In this document: one piece after another, positions 32,487-40,830 of the stretch
Position numbering within the stretch: position 1 is the stretch's first letter
Layout: every line of letters starts with the position of its first letter
Translations under genes and position numbers: made by a program
Notes under the pieces: generated by a model
What the model saw: only the letters and a program-made list of their open reading frames with translations
Databases searched by the model: none
Told to the model about the DNA's origin: nothing
Origin: JBMORO01 sp049322295
GTDB lineage: Bacteria; Patescibacteriota; Minisyncoccia; RBG-13-40-8-A
DNA: 64,000 nucleotides
Assembly (NCBI GenBank): GCA_049322295.1
Contig: JBMORO010000040.1
Span: 1 to 64,000, forward strand
Direction: 5' to 3'

Positions 32487-32890
32487 AAGATTTTTTTCAC
32501 GTTTTCGGACATTTTACATCTCTCGATTTTTAATTTCTTTTTCAACTCTCCTGTTCCTAAAATTTTCACTTCTGGTATCCTACCTTTAATTCTACTAATT
32601 AATCCCTTTTCTAACAATGTCTCTGGGCTAACTACCTCTCCTTCCCCAAAATATTTCTCTAAATCTTTTAAATTTACAATCTGTGGTTTCATCTTAAAAG
32701 ATTTAAATCTATATCCTCTTTTCTTGGGGATTTTTTTAATAAAATCACGAATCTCGGGCCTGATTTTAGCGCCGGCTCTGGCTTTCTGACCTTTGATTCC
32801 TCGACCAGAATAAGTCCCGCGCTTACCACCTCGACCAACTCGCTTCTTATTCTTTTGTTTATGGACTGGTTTTATTTGATGTAATTGCAT
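32483..32890 (-). CDS. rplO: 50S ribosomal protein L15
   Basis: The 135 residues have the glycine/arginine-rich N terminus KRVGRGGKRGTYSGRGIKGQKAR and the C-terminal part VEVVSP-like EVVSPETLLEKGLI typical of uL15. It directly follows rpsE; the rpmD gene (L30), which stands between them in most bacteria, is absent. It overlaps secY by 4 bp. Confidence 0.96.
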   Translation of the reverse strand: MQLHQIKPVHKQKNKKRVGRGGKRGTYSGRGIKGQKARAGAKIRPEIRDFIKKIPKKRGYRFKSFKMKPQIVNLKDLEKYFGEGEVVSPETLLEKGLISRIKGRIPEVKILGTGELKKKLKIERCKMSENVKKIL

Positions 32891-32891
32891 A

Positions 32892-33371
32892 TTATGACAA
32901 TTTCTTTAAAGCCAAGATAGTGGCTCGAGCATTGTTAAGCTGATTAGTTGTCCGACCAATAACCTTGGCTGTAATATTCCCAATCCCAGCTAAATTACAA
33001 ACCGCTCGAACCGTTCCGCCAGCAATTACTCCCTTTCCTTTAGAAGCTGGCTTTAACATTACTTTAGCAGCTCCGTATTTTGCTTCCACTCTATAAGCAA
33101 TAGAATTATCATCAGTTATTGGAACTTGTATTATATCTTTTTTAGCTTGTCTTACTGCTTTTTCTACAGCCATAGTAACATCAGCTCCCTTAGCTACACC
33201 CACTCCCACTTTTCCTTTTTTATTACCAATAATTACAACTGCTCGGAAACTAAAACGCCGACCGCCAGCTACCATTCGAGCGGTTCTTCTTACATCCAAA
33301 AGTTTTTGTTCAAACTCTGGTTCCTCTTTTTTAATAGCTGGTTCCTTTTTTTCTTTTACTTTTTTAGGCAT
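32892..33371 (-). CDS. rpsE: 30S ribosomal protein S5
   Basis: The 159 residues contain LLDVRRTARMVAGGRRFSFRAVVIIGN, the RNA-binding domain of uS5, and GTVRAVCNLAGIGNITAKVIG in the C-terminal domain. A charged Lys/Glu N-terminal tail of about 20 residues precedes it. S5 helps decoding accuracy and mRNA entry. It lies 14 bp after rplR. Confidence 0.97.
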   Translation of the reverse strand: MPKKVKEKKEPAIKKEEPEFEQKLLDVRRTARMVAGGRRFSFRAVVIIGNKKGKVGVGVAKGADVTMAVEKAVRQAKKDIIQVPITDDNSIAYRVEAKYGAAKVMLKPASKGKGVIAGGTVRAVCNLAGIGNITAKVIGRTTNQLNNARATILALKKLS

Positions 33372-33385
33372 AGATAAATTTGTAA

Positions 33386-33742
33386 TTAAAATTTAAGACC
33401 TCCTTTTCTGGCGCCTTCGGCTAATGATTTTACTCTGCCGTGATATTTATAACCACCTCTATCAAAAATTACCTTGTCAATTTTTTTCTCTAAAGCTTTT
33501 TTAGCCAATAATTCACCAACCAGGTTAGCAATTTTTGACTTTTGTCCTGCTGGGCGGGAACTTTTTATCTCTAAATCGCTGGCGACAACTAATGTTTTTC
33601 CTTTTTCATCATCGATTAACTGTCCATAGATATGTTTATTCGAACGAAAAACGCAAAGACGAGGGATTTTGACTGTTCCTTTAATTTTTGCTTTAACTCT
33701 TTTATGTCGCCTATATCTTTTTATTCTCTTGGGCTGTTTCAT
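33386..33742 (-). CDS. rplR: 50S ribosomal protein L18
   Basis: The 118 residues match uL18, which binds 5S r[46 protein letters not shown] and [25 protein letters not shown] at the C terminus. It follows rplF by 3 bp in the spc order. Confidence 0.97.
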   Translation of the reverse strand: MKQPKRIKRYRRHKRVKAKIKGTVKIPRLCVFRSNKHIYGQLIDDEKGKTLVVASDLEIKSSRPAGQKSKIANLVGELLAKKALEKKIDKVIFDRGGYKYHGRVKSLAEGARKGGLKF

Positions 33743-33745
33743 AAA

Positions 33746-34297
33746 TTATTCGCCAGTAATCACGCCTGCTGCTTTCTTGCCGGTCTTCCTTCTAATTGTT
33801 TCCTCTTCATATCTTATGCCCTTGCCTTTATACGGCTCGGGTTTCTTAGTGGCTCTTATATTGGCAGCAACCTGACCAACTAAATTTTTATCTGCCCCAG
33901 AAATAATGATAGTATTTTTCTCTACTTTAAATTCAACTCCCTTGGGAGCCTCTATTTCTGTCGGATGAGAAAATCCTAAATTTAAAATTAATTTATGACC
34001 GCTAACTGTTGCTCGGTAACCAATTCCTTCAAAAACTAATCTTTTCTCAAATCCCTTGCTTACACCTATTATCATATTAGCTATCAAGGCTCGATATGTT
34101 CCCTGGGCAGCAGTATTTTCTTTCTTATTTTCTTTTAAATTTACTAAGATTTCTTTATCTTTTACTTCGATAGTTATAGCGGGATGTAATTTTTGAGTTA
34201 ATTCTCCTTTTGGTCCTTTTACCATTATTAAATTATCGCTGATTTTTACTTCAACATTTTCGGGAATCTTAATTAATTGTTTACCAATTCTACTCAT
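33746..34297 (-). CDS. rplF: 50S ribosomal protein L6
   Basis: The 183 residues have MSRIGKQLIKIPENVEVKI, VKGPKGEL, and the C-terminal signature YKGKGIRYEEETIRRKTGK. uL6 sits near the sarcin-ricin loop. The ATG lies directly at the inner edge of a CCCCGTAC-type element that separates it from rpsH. Confidence 0.97.
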   Translation of the reverse strand: MSRIGKQLIKIPENVEVKISDNLIMVKGPKGELTQKLHPAITIEVKDKEILVNLKENKKENTAAQGTYRALIANMIIGVSKGFEKRLVFEGIGYRATVSGHKLILNLGFSHPTEIEAPKGVEFKVEKNTIIISGADKNLVGQVAANIRATKKPEPYKGKGIRYEEETIRRKTGKKAAGVITGE

Positions 34298-34437
34298 ACC
34301 CCGTACTAGATTTTCGACATTTAAAATGTCGAAAATATTAGATTAACGATTAATTTAATTATTCTATACTTTGATTATACCCCGCGTCCTTTTGGTCCGA
34401 TGTTCATCGGACCAGTCGAAAATTCAGTACGGGGCAT
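34295..34437. repeat. CCCCGTAC palindromic element, copy 2 (between rpsH and rplF)
   Basis: Ends ACCCCGTACTAGATTTTCGAC and GTCGAAAATTCAGTACGGGG are complementary. Two inner hairpins follow: TCGACATTTAAAATGTCGA and GGTCCGA/TCGGACC (34394-34413). It fills the whole spacer in an otherwise tightly packed ribosomal operon and adjoins the rplF ATG. Confidence 0.88.
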
Positions 34438-34438
34438 A

Positions 34439-34834
34439 TTACCAAACTCTACACAAAATCTCTCCGCCAACACCTCTTTTTTTTGCTTCTTTAATTGTCA
34501 TTAAACCTTGGGAGGTCGACAAAATTATTATGCCTCTTTCTTTAATAAACTTTCCTAATTCCTTCTTGCCAATATAAATTCTTTGACCTGGTTTGCTTAC
34601 TCTTTTTAACTCCTGAATAAATGGTCTCTTATTTTTATTATCTTTGTATTTTAAAACGATTTCTATATCTCTTTTAACCCCTCTTCCTTTTTTAGAAACG
34701 CTGCCTATATAACCTTCGGAATTAAGAATGTTTGCCATTTCAAATCTTATTTTAGAAAAAGGCAAATCAACAGTTTTATGACCAACTGCCTGAGCATTTC
34801 TAATTTGGGTGAGCATATCAGCTATAGGATCCAT
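34439..34834 (-). CDS. rpsH: 30S ribosomal protein S8
   Basis: The 131 residues start MDPIADMLTQIRNAQ and end with the uS8 signature GIIILSTSQGLMTIKEAKK and GGEILCRVW. S8 binds the central domain of 16S rRNA and can repress the spc operon. It follows rpsN by 4 bp. Confidence 0.97.
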   Translation of the reverse strand: MDPIADMLTQIRNAQAVGHKTVDLPFSKIRFEMANILNSEGYIGSVSKKGRGVKRDIEIVLKYKDNKNKRPFIQELKRVSKPGQRIYIGKKELGKFIKERGIIILSTSQGLMTIKEAKKRGVGGEILCRVW

Positions 34835-34838
34835 AAGT

Positions 34839-35024
34839 TTACCAGCTACTTTTCTTGATGCCGGGAAGCTCTCCCCGATTGGCTAATTCTCTAAAACAAA
34901 TTCGGCACAAACCAAATTTACGCATATAGCCATGCCTTCGGCCACAACGAAAACATCTTCTCACTGTTCTGGTGGAAAATTTGGGGTTTTTCTTTGATTT
35001 TGCTATATCAGAAATCTTGGCCAT
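34839..35024 (-). CDS. rpsN: 30S ribosomal protein S14 type Z
   Basis: The start [11 protein letters not shown] (35024) is preceded by GAAGGGAAT; an in-frame TTG five codons upstream is not needed. The 61 residues carry the zinc site of the short S14 form: [23 protein letters not shown] (two CxxC). The leader is nearly identical to that of rpsG. Confidence 0.96.
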   Translation of the reverse strand: MAKISDIAKSKKNPKFSTRTVRRCFRCGRRHGYMRKFGLCRICFRELANRGELPGIKKSSW

Positions 35025-35115
35025 ATTCCCTTCAGTCAAAATAAAATATTAAATATAAAATATAAAAAATTTTTAAGTTTTTAATATGTGTATTTTATTT
35101 TTGGTTTTTTATTTT
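35025..35115. repeat. AT-rich repeated leader between rplE and rpsN
   Basis: The 45 bp next to rpsN (GTCAAAATAAAATATTAAAT and on) are nearly identical to those upstream of rpsG (45967-46012). Toward rplE follow T-rich stretches that can pair with it. It includes the rpsN ribosome binding site. Confidence 0.55.
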
Positions 35116-35649
35116 TTATTTTTGTAATGGAAATCCCATTAATTTGAATAATTCTAAAGCTTCTTGTCTAGTTTTGGCATTAGTAACCACTGTTACTTCT
35201 AATCCAAAAATTTTCTTTATATCCTCACCAATAAATTCAGGAAAAATAATTTGTTCTTTTATACCAATGGTTAAATTTCCAGACCCATCAACAGATTTAG
35301 AAGACAATCCTCTGAAATCTCTACTCCTTGGCAAGGCAATGTTTATTAAACGGGAAATAAAATCAAACATTCTTTTCCCTCTCAAGGTAACTTTTAAGCC
35401 TACTATTATACCTTTTCTTATTTTAAAAGCTGAGATAGCCTTTTTAGCTAAAGTCGGAATTGGCTTTTGCCCAGTAATTAAAGCCAAATCTTTAGCCGCT
35501 AAATCTCGGGACTGATCATCTCTTGAAAGAGTTCCGATACCGGCATTAACTATTACCTTCTCAATTTTGGGCACGGCAAGATTATTTTTATAACCAAATT
35601 TTTCTTTCATTAATGGAATAACTTCTTTTTTGTATTTTTCTCGTAACAT
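35116..35649 (-). CDS. rplE: 50S ribosomal protein L5
   Basis: The 177 residues match uL5, part of the 5S rRNA particle: FGYKNNLAVPKIEKVIVNAGIG, GQKPIPTLAKKAIS, FKIRKGIIVGLKVTLRG and LEVTVVTNAKTRQEALELFKLMGFP. It follows rplX by 1 bp. Confidence 0.97.
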   Translation of the reverse strand: MLREKYKKEVIPLMKEKFGYKNNLAVPKIEKVIVNAGIGTLSRDDQSRDLAAKDLALITGQKPIPTLAKKAISAFKIRKGIIVGLKVTLRGKRMFDFISRLINIALPRSRDFRGLSSKSVDGSGNLTIGIKEQIIFPEFIGEDIKKIFGLEVTVVTNAKTRQEALELFKLMGFPLQK

Positions 35650-35650
35650 A

Positions 35651-35959
35651 TTAATCTATTTCCTGACCGCATTTTTTACAAAGTCTATATTTTTTTTTAT
35701 CAATTATTTTAAAGCTAACTCTAGTTGGTTTTTTGCATTTCGGACAGAGTAATTTCACATTAGAGATGTGAAATGGTCGAGGAACTTCTACTCTCTGACC
35801 TTTTTCACCTGAACGTCGGGGTGAAACATGTTTTTTTACAATATTAATTCCTTCAACCATTATTCTTTGGTCTTTAAGAAAAACTTTAATTACCTTACCA
35901 GTTTTTTCTCTATCTTTTCCTTTGATTATTAAGATTGTATCTCCTTTTTTAATCCTCAT
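35651..35959 (-). CDS. rplX: 50S ribosomal protein L24
   Basis: The 102 residues have the KOW motif (RIKKGDTILIIKGKDREKTG) and GINIVKKHVSPRR, then a C-terminal CPKCKKPTRVSF...CKKCG with two CxxC pairs that may bind zinc. uL24 starts assembly of the large subunit. Confidence 0.96.
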   Translation of the reverse strand: MRIKKGDTILIIKGKDREKTGKVIKVFLKDQRIMVEGINIVKKHVSPRRSGEKGQRVEVPRPFHISNVKLLCPKCKKPTRVSFKIIDKKKYRLCKKCGQEID

Positions 35960-35973
35960 AACTAAATTATGTC

Positions 35974-36339
35974 TTATAATACTTCTGATGCTAATGAGAC
36001 TATTTTATCAAAACCTTTTTCTTTTAATTCTCTTGGTACTGGACCAAAAATTCTATTACCTCTTGGTTCCTTTCCCACTATAATAACCGCTGTATTATCA
36101 TCAAATTTAATATAGCTACCGTCTTCTCGACGATAGGGTTTTTTTTGTCTAATAACCACTGCTCTAACCACTTCTTTCTTTTTAACTGCTTTTCTGGGTT
36201 CAGCTACTTTAACCGAAGCCACAACAATATCTCCGATTTGGGCGTATCTTCGTCTGGTTCCACCTAAAACCTTAATTACCCGGATTAATTTAGCACCCGT
36301 ATTATCACCTACTTTTAAATTTGTTCCGAATTGAATCAT
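35974..36339 (-). CDS. rplN: 50S ribosomal protein L14
   Basis: The 121 residues show the uL14 signatures [39 protein letters not shown] and [23 protein letters not shown]. It lies after rpsQ, separated by a palindromic element. Confidence 0.97.
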   Translation of the reverse strand: MIQFGTNLKVGDNTGAKLIRVIKVLGGTRRRYAQIGDIVVASVKVAEPRKAVKKKEVVRAVVIRQKKPYRREDGSYIKFDDNTAVIIVGKEPRGNRIFGPVPRELKEKGFDKIVSLASEVL

Positions 36340-36345
36340 AATTAT

Positions 36346-36429
36346 GCGACACGGATGACACAGATTTACACCCGGATGACGCTAATTTCTTTCCGGGTCA
36401 TTTGGGTGCTATCCGTATATCGGTGTCGC
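36346..36429. repeat. Palindromic element between rplN and rpsQ, overlapping the rpsQ 3' end
   Basis: GCGACACGGATGACACAG on the left pairs, with bulges, with ATCCGTATATCGGTGTCGC on the right; CCCGGATGAC and the opposite GGGTCATTTGGGTG pair further in. The last ten codons of rpsQ (SDTDIRIAPK) are encoded within it. Confidence 0.7.
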
Positions 36430-36670
36430 TATATATAACTAACCATTTTTTCTCCTTACTTATTGGTCTACATTCTTGAATGGTTACTCTGTCGCCAATA
36501 TGATATTTCTTTTCCGGATCGTGAACTTTATATTTCTTAGAAACCTTATATCTTCTTCGGTACCGAGGATGTTCTTTGATTCTTTCAACTGAAACAACAA
36601 TGGTTTTATCCATTTTATCAGAAACAACGACTCCTTTTAAGATGCGTTTGTTAATCTTTTTTTCTTCCAT
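36398..36670 (-). CDS. rpsQ: 30S ribosomal protein S17
   Basis: The 90 residues have KRILKGVVVSDKMDKTIVV, RRYKVSKKYKVHDPE and GDRVTIQECRPISKEKKWLVI, the uS17 core. The C-terminal tail SDTDIRIAPK is encoded by a palindromic element and is probably not native. It is 2 bp after rpmC. Confidence 0.96.
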   Translation of the reverse strand: MEEKKINKRILKGVVVSDKMDKTIVVSVERIKEHPRYRRRYKVSKKYKVHDPEKKYHIGDRVTIQECRPISKEKKWLVIYSDTDIRIAPK

Positions 36671-36672
36671 GG

Positions 36673-36912
36673 TTATTTTTTATCTGTTTCACCCTTCGGG
36701 TGGCCACCCGTAGCCTTTTGGCGTAGGGTGGCATTTTCTCTTAATAAGGTTAATATTCTAGCTATAGTCTTCTTCGTCTGGTGAATTTCCCTAATGTTTT
36801 TAACCTTGCCACCGACTAAATTAAATCTTAATTCTCTTAATTTGTCCCTTAAACTAATTAAATTCTCTTTTAATTCTCTTTCTGATTTTTGTCTGAGTTC
36901 TCTTATTTTCAT
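36673..36912 (-). CDS. rpmC: 50S ribosomal protein L29
   Basis: The first 60 residues are a normal uL29: MKIRELRQKSERELKENL, LRDKLRELRFNLVGGKV and TKKTIARILTLLRE. About 18 further residues (ATLRQKATGGHPKGETDKK) are encoded by a GC-rich hairpin (36694-36735). L29 lies by the exit tunnel. Confidence 0.95.
   Translation of the reverse strand: MKIRELRQKSERELKENLISLRDKLRELRFNLVGGKVKNIREIHQTKKTIARILTLLRENATLRQKATGGHPKGETDKK
36694..36735. repeat. In-frame nested hairpin at the 3' end of rpmC
   Basis: GCCACCCTACGCC and GGCTACGGGTGGC pair (one mismatch) around AAAA on the minus strand, followed by a smaller CACCC-GAA-GGGTG hairpin. It encodes ATLRQKATGGHPKG. Confidence 0.75.
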
Positions 36913-36914
36913 AG

Positions 36915-37325
36915 TTAGCGTCTGATAAATTTAGTTTTAATTGGCAACTTAAAAGCAGCTCGTCTCATTGCTTCTCTAGCGATTTCTTCTGAAACTCCAT
37001 CTATCTCAAATAAAACCCTTCCGGGTTTTATTGGCACAGCATAATATTCAACACTACCTTTTCCACCACCCATCGGCACTTCTGTCCCCTTGCTAGTTAT
37101 CGGTTTACTTGGAAAAATTCTTATCCAAATTTTCCCCCCCCTTTGAACGTAGTGAGTCATGGCTCGACGAGCTGCTTCAATCTGACGAGCCGATACCCAA
37201 GAAGTTCCTAATGATTTTAAGCCGAAACTACCGAAATGAAGTTCGGCTCCTGCTTTAGTTACGCCTTCAAATCTTCTTCGTCCTTTTTGCATTTTTCTAT
37301 GTTTTACTTTTTTGGGCTGAAACAT
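36915..37325 (-). CDS. rplP: 50S ribosomal protein L16
   Basis: The 136 residues have [58 protein letters not shown] and [22 protein letters not shown], all typical of uL16, which positions tRNA at the peptidyl-transferase centre. It is 2 bp after rpsC. Confidence 0.97.
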   Translation of the reverse strand: MFQPKKVKHRKMQKGRRRFEGVTKAGAELHFGSFGLKSLGTSWVSARQIEAARRAMTHYVQRGGKIWIRIFPSKPITSKGTEVPMGGGKGSVEYYAVPIKPGRVLFEIDGVSEEIAREAMRRAAFKLPIKTKFIRR

Positions 37326-37327
37326 AT

Positions 37328-37978
37328 TTATTCGAAAATGTCACCTTTATATACCCAGACTTTTATTCCGATTACTCCGTAAATAGTGTAAGCATTTACT
37401 TGGGCATAATCAATGTTAGCTCTTAGATTTTGAAGAGGAAGCCTTCCTTTCACTGGTGTACATTCTTCCCGAGCCATCTCTGCTCCATTTAACCTACCGG
37501 CTACACAAATTTTTACCCCTTTAACCTCTAGATTCTGCGTTATCTTATCAATAGTCTGTTTTAATACCCGCCTAAAGGGCATTCTTCTTTCTAATTGTTC
37601 AGCTATCCCTCTGGCTATTACGGCTGCTTGAGTTTCTGACTTAGGAATCTCCTCAACATCTATCTTAATATCTAAACCTTTAATTTTTCCTTTAAATATT
37701 TTTTTAATTATCTCTTTTTTTAAATCTTGAATACCCGTTCCGCCCCGACCGATAATAATTCCCGGCCTAGCTGCCTTAATAATAATATGAAGAGAGTTGG
37801 CTGACCTCTTTATTGTTACCTCGTCAAGAACAGCTTGTCTTAATTGCTCTTTAATAAATTCTCGAATTTTATAATCCTGTTCTAAATAATCCCGGTATTT
37901 TTTCTTGTTAAACCATTGGGATGTCCAATTATCTATCTCCTTTATTCGAAAAACTTTTGGATGAACTTTATGACCCAT
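37328..37978 (-). CDS. rpsC: 30S ribosomal protein S3
   Basis: The 216 residues include the KH domain [18 protein letters not shown] and the C-terminal [21 protein letters not shown] and [13 protein letters not shown]. uS3 helps form the mRNA entry helicase. The ATG adjoins a CCCCGTAC-type element that separates it from rplV. Confidence 0.97.
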   Translation of the reverse strand: MGHKVHPKVFRIKEIDNWTSQWFNKKKYRDYLEQDYKIREFIKEQLRQAVLDEVTIKRSANSLHIIIKAARPGIIIGRGGTGIQDLKKEIIKKIFKGKIKGLDIKIDVEEIPKSETQAAVIARGIAEQLERRMPFRRVLKQTIDKITQNLEVKGVKICVAGRLNGAEMAREECTPVKGRLPLQNLRANIDYAQVNAYTIYGVIGIKVWVYKGDIFE

Positions 37979-38120
37979 ACCCCGTACTGAAACTTCGACA
38001 GCAAAATGCTGGCTATCGGAGTTTTAAGGGTTAATAATTATAGTTAAATAAACTTTATCTATCTCTGCCCCGTAGATGCGGTCGCCTCTGATGACCAGTC
38101 GAAGTTCTAGTACGGGGCAT
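37976..38120. repeat. CCCCGTAC palindromic element, copy 3 (between rplV and rpsC)
   Basis: Ends ACCCCGTACTGAAACTTCGAC and GTCGAAGTTCTAGTACGGGG are complementary; a smaller hairpin (GGTC/GACC) lies by the outer end and the centre is AT-rich. It extends from just after the rplV stop to the rpsC start codon. Confidence 0.88.
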
Positions 38121-38126
38121 AATAAT

Positions 38127-38624
38127 TTAAAATGATTTTCGACGAAATATTTTCTTAGTTAAACCTTTGAGTCCTAGTCCTTTGGCAAATTTTTTAGGAG
38201 CTCTGATTACTGGTTTTGGTTTTTTAACAACAGCTTCTTTTTTAATTTCTTCAGCCCCCGGTGGAGTCTCTACCTTTTTAATCAGTGCCCCCTCTTTGAC
38301 TCCCAAAACTAAATCTATGTGACTGGTTCTTTTTAGAATCGGGAAAGCCCGGCCACGAGAAACAGGCCGCCATCTTTTAAAGGGTGTCCCCTCGTTTACA
38401 ACTATTTTTTTAATATATAAAGATTCTTTGTCTATCTTAAAATTATGTTGAGCGTTAGCAGTCGCTGAATGTAAAAGCTTCAAAATAGGTTGAGCTGTTC
38501 TTTTGGGTATAAATTTTAGGTGGTTTTCTGCTCGTCTTATTTCCATACCCTGAATTATATCAGTTACTAATCTGATTTTTCTTGGAGCTATTCTTAAATA
38601 ATTTAATTTGGCTTTGATTTCCAT
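38127..38624 (-). CDS. rplV: 50S ribosomal protein L22
   Basis: The first 110 residues are uL22: LNYLRIAPRKIRLVTDIIQG, KRTAQPILKLLHSATANAQHN and WRPVSRGRAFPILKRTSHIDLVLG. About 50 basic residues rich in Lys and Pro form an added C-terminal tail. L22 lines the exit tunnel. Confidence 0.96.
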   Translation of the reverse strand: MEIKAKLNYLRIAPRKIRLVTDIIQGMEIRRAENHLKFIPKRTAQPILKLLHSATANAQHNFKIDKESLYIKKIVVNEGTPFKRWRPVSRGRAFPILKRTSHIDLVLGVKEGALIKKVETPPGAEEIKKEAVVKKPKPVIRAPKKFAKGLGLKGLTKKIFRRKSF

Positions 38625-38629
38625 GGGTT

Positions 38630-38938
38630 TTATTCTGTCTTAGTTTCTGCTTCTATTGTTTTTTGTTCTAACTCTCTTTGTATTCTCCCCCCATGCTTAA
38701 TAAATTTACGCGTAGGGGCAAATTCACCCAATTTATGACCGACCATATCTTCAGTAATAGAGACCGGGATATGTTGACGGCCATTATAAACACCAAAAGT
38801 AAAACCAACCATTTCGGGAGCAATGGTACAATCTCGAGCCCAGGTATTAATTATAGTTTTATCACCTGGTTTTAATCTTCTAACTTTCTTTAATAATTTC
38901 TCATCTATATAAGGACCTTTTTTCAAAGACCTAGCCAT
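38630..38938 (-). CDS. rpsS: 30S ribosomal protein S19
   Basis: [19 protein letters not shown] (start 38938) is the usual N terminus; upstream in-frame codons lie within rplB. The 102 residues continue with [21 protein letters not shown] and [14 protein letters not shown], then [17 protein letters not shown]. It overlaps rplB by 8 bp. Confidence 0.97.
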   Translation of the reverse strand: MARSLKKGPYIDEKLLKKVRRLKPGDKTIINTWARDCTIAPEMVGFTFGVYNGRQHIPVSITEDMVGHKLGEFAPTRKFIKHGGRIQRELEQKTIEAETKTE

Positions 38939-39764
38939 GTTTTTTTCTTCTTTTAATAATAAATTTATCAGAATATTTCTTTCTTTTTCTGGTCTTAACT
39001 CCAAAAGCTTGCTTACCCCAAGGTGTCTTGGGTCCCTTTCTTAAACCGATTGGTGCTCTTCCTTCGCCCCCACCATGGGGATGGTCAACTGGATTCATTG
39101 CTGAACCCCGAACTGTTGGTCTAATACCCAGCCAACGAACCCGGCCAGCTTTTCCTAAGTTCTCAAATTTGTGCTCAGGATTAGATAGAAAACCAATTGA
39201 TGCCATGGCATCTTCTGGAATCATTCTTACCTCACCCGAGGGTAAAGTTAATTGAGCATAGCCACTCTCTATAGCCATGACTTGGGCTGAATTGCCGGCT
39301 GATCTTGCTAATTTGCCCCCCCGGCCCGGTATTAGCTCAATATTATAAACAAAAGTTCCTACTGGAATATTTTTTAAAGGCATTCGATTGCCTGGTTTTA
39401 AAGCAACTAATTCACTAGTCATTATCTCATCACCCACTTTTAAATCCTGAGGAGCTAAAATATATCTTTTTTCTCCATCTTTATAAACTATTAAAGCGAT
39501 AAAAGAAGATCGGTTTGGATCATACTCAATCCTTTCAACCCTGGCTGGGATATTTAATTTATCCATTCTAAAATCAATTAATCGATATTTCTTTTTGTGA
39601 CCACCTCCTCGGTGTCTAATACTAATTCTTCCCTTTGAACGACCAGCTTTTGATTTTCTAAACATTAATAAGGACTTTAAAGGACTCACTTTCTTAGTGA
39701 GTTGAGATTCGTCAGCTTTGGTCATTCTTCTCCGGCTTGGAGTTAATGGTCTATACTCTTTCAT
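38931..39764 (-). CDS. rplB: 50S ribosomal protein L2
   Basis: The 277 residues carry [50 protein letters not shown] and the peptidyl-transferase-linked [19 protein letters not shown] with the essential His. Normal length for uL2. Confidence 0.98.
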   Translation of the reverse strand: MKEYRPLTPSRRRMTKADESQLTKKVSPLKSLLMFRKSKAGRSKGRISIRHRGGGHKKKYRLIDFRMDKLNIPARVERIEYDPNRSSFIALIVYKDGEKRYILAPQDLKVGDEIMTSELVALKPGNRMPLKNIPVGTFVYNIELIPGRGGKLARSAGNSAQVMAIESGYAQLTLPSGEVRMIPEDAMASIGFLSNPEHKFENLGKAGRVRWLGIRPTVRGSAMNPVDHPHGGGEGRAPIGLRKGPKTPWGKQAFGVKTRKRKKYSDKFIIKRRKKHG

Positions 39765-39769
39765 AGTTT

Positions 39770-40204
39770 TTAGTGAGGTAATATTTCAATTTTTTCTCCT
39801 TTTTCCAAAACAACTATGGCTTTTTTATAACCAGGTTTTTTACCTTCTAATCCTCTTAAGACCCTAGACTTTGGTTTAATATTTATTATCTTAACATCTT
39901 TAACCCTTACTCCGTAAAGATCACTAATCGCTTTTTTTATCTGAACTCTATGAGCCCAGGGAAAGACTTTAAAAGTATATTTGCTCTCATCAAATAAATT
40001 CGTTGCTTTTTCGCTAATGTGAGGTTCTTTTAAAACTCTGTAAATTTCTCCAGTTTTTTTTCCTCCTCCGCTCCGACGACGAGTCGGAGCTTCGGCGGAT
40101 TTAGCCACCCCTCGCTCCTTCGGAGCTTCGGGTGGCTCAACTTTTTTAGGCTTCTGGGTTCTTAATTTTTTGAAAATATTTTTTAATTTATTAATTAGGG
40201 GCAT
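39770..40204 (-). CDS. rplW: 50S ribosomal protein L23 with repeat-encoded N-terminal extension
   Basis: ATG 40204 (MPLINKLKN) overlaps the rplD end, giving 144 residues. The uL23 core begins near residue 50: [46 protein letters not shown]. The N-terminal 50 residues are extra; their centre ([20 protein letters not shown]) is encoded by two GC-rich hairpins. L23 docks SRP and trigger factor at the exit tunnel, so the extension may lie near that site. Confidence 0.93.
   Translation of the reverse strand: MPLINKLKNIFKKLRTQKPKKVEPPEAPKERGVAKSAEAPTRRRSGGGKKTGEIYRVLKEPHISEKATNLFDESKYTFKVFPWAHRVQIKKAISDLYGVRVKDVKIINIKPKSRVLRGLEGKKPGYKKAIVVLEKGEKIEILPH
40065..40136. repeat. In-frame double hairpin in the rplW N-terminal extension
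   Basis: GCTCCGAC-GAC-GAGTCGGAGC forms one hairpin; GCCACCCCTCGCTCCTTCGG with CGGAGCTTCGGGTGGC forms the next. Both encode Ala/Pro/Arg-rich sequence outside the conserved domain. Confidence 0.75.
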
Positions 40205-40829
40205 AAGTTTTTTCAATTATCTTAATTCCCTCTTTGTCTAAAAATAAATATTTAAAAGAAAGTAAATCCAAAACATTTAAGCTGTTAGCTAATAATGTCT
40301 TAGCGTAGGGAATATTTCTAGAAGCTCTAACTATATTTTCATCTTTTTGACTAAGGGCTATTAAAACGCTTGGTTTTTTCCTTTTTAAAATTTTATTGAT
40401 TAAATTAACTATTAATTTTGTCTTTCCTTGTTTTAATTTAAGCTCCTCTAAAACAACCAATTCTTTATCTTTTAACTTAGAAGAAAGAACCATAAAAAGA
40501 GCTTTTCTTTTAGCTTTTTTGTTAATTTTTATCTTATAAACCTTTTCACTAACAGGACCAAAAGTCACACCACCGCCTCGCCATAATGGTGAACGAATTG
40601 AACCATGGCGAGCTCGACCAGTACCTTTTTGCCGCCAGGGTTTTCGGCCACCGCCCCTTACTTCACTTCTATCTTTTACTTTAGCCAAATGTCTTCTCCG
40701 CTTAGCTAATTGGGCATTTACCGCTTGATAAATTAAATCATTATTTATTTCTAAACCAAAAATATTTTTCGGCAACTCAATTGTTCCGGCTCGTTCTCCT
40801 TCTAAATTATAAATTGGAGTACTTAGCAT
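40191..40829 (-). CDS. rplD: 50S ribosomal protein L4
   Basis: The 212 residues show the uL4 tunnel loop RRRHLAKVKDRSEVRGGGRK, PWRQKGTGRARHGSIRSPLWRGGGVTFGP and C-terminal ILKRKKPSVLIALSQKDEN. L4 also represses the S10 operon in some bacteria. It follows rplC by 1 bp. Confidence 0.96.
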   Translation of the reverse strand: MLSTPIYNLEGERAGTIELPKNIFGLEINNDLIYQAVNAQLAKRRRHLAKVKDRSEVRGGGRKPWRQKGTGRARHGSIRSPLWRGGGVTFGPVSEKVYKIKINKKAKRKALFMVLSSKLKDKELVVLEELKLKQGKTKLIVNLINKILKRKKPSVLIALSQKDENIVRASRNIPYAKTLLANSLNVLDLLSFKYLFLDKEGIKIIEKTYAPN

Positions 40830-40830
40830 A

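Noticed and set aside
35025..35039. TTG-initiated N-terminal extensions (MTEGN, MTERN) of rpsN, rpsG and rpsL
   Set aside because: These codons are the shared leader with the GAAGG ribosome binding site; the conserved proteins begin at the following ATG.
35144..35515. Open frame of 123 codons opposite rplE
   Set aside because: It is a shadow of the L5 gene without independent evidence.
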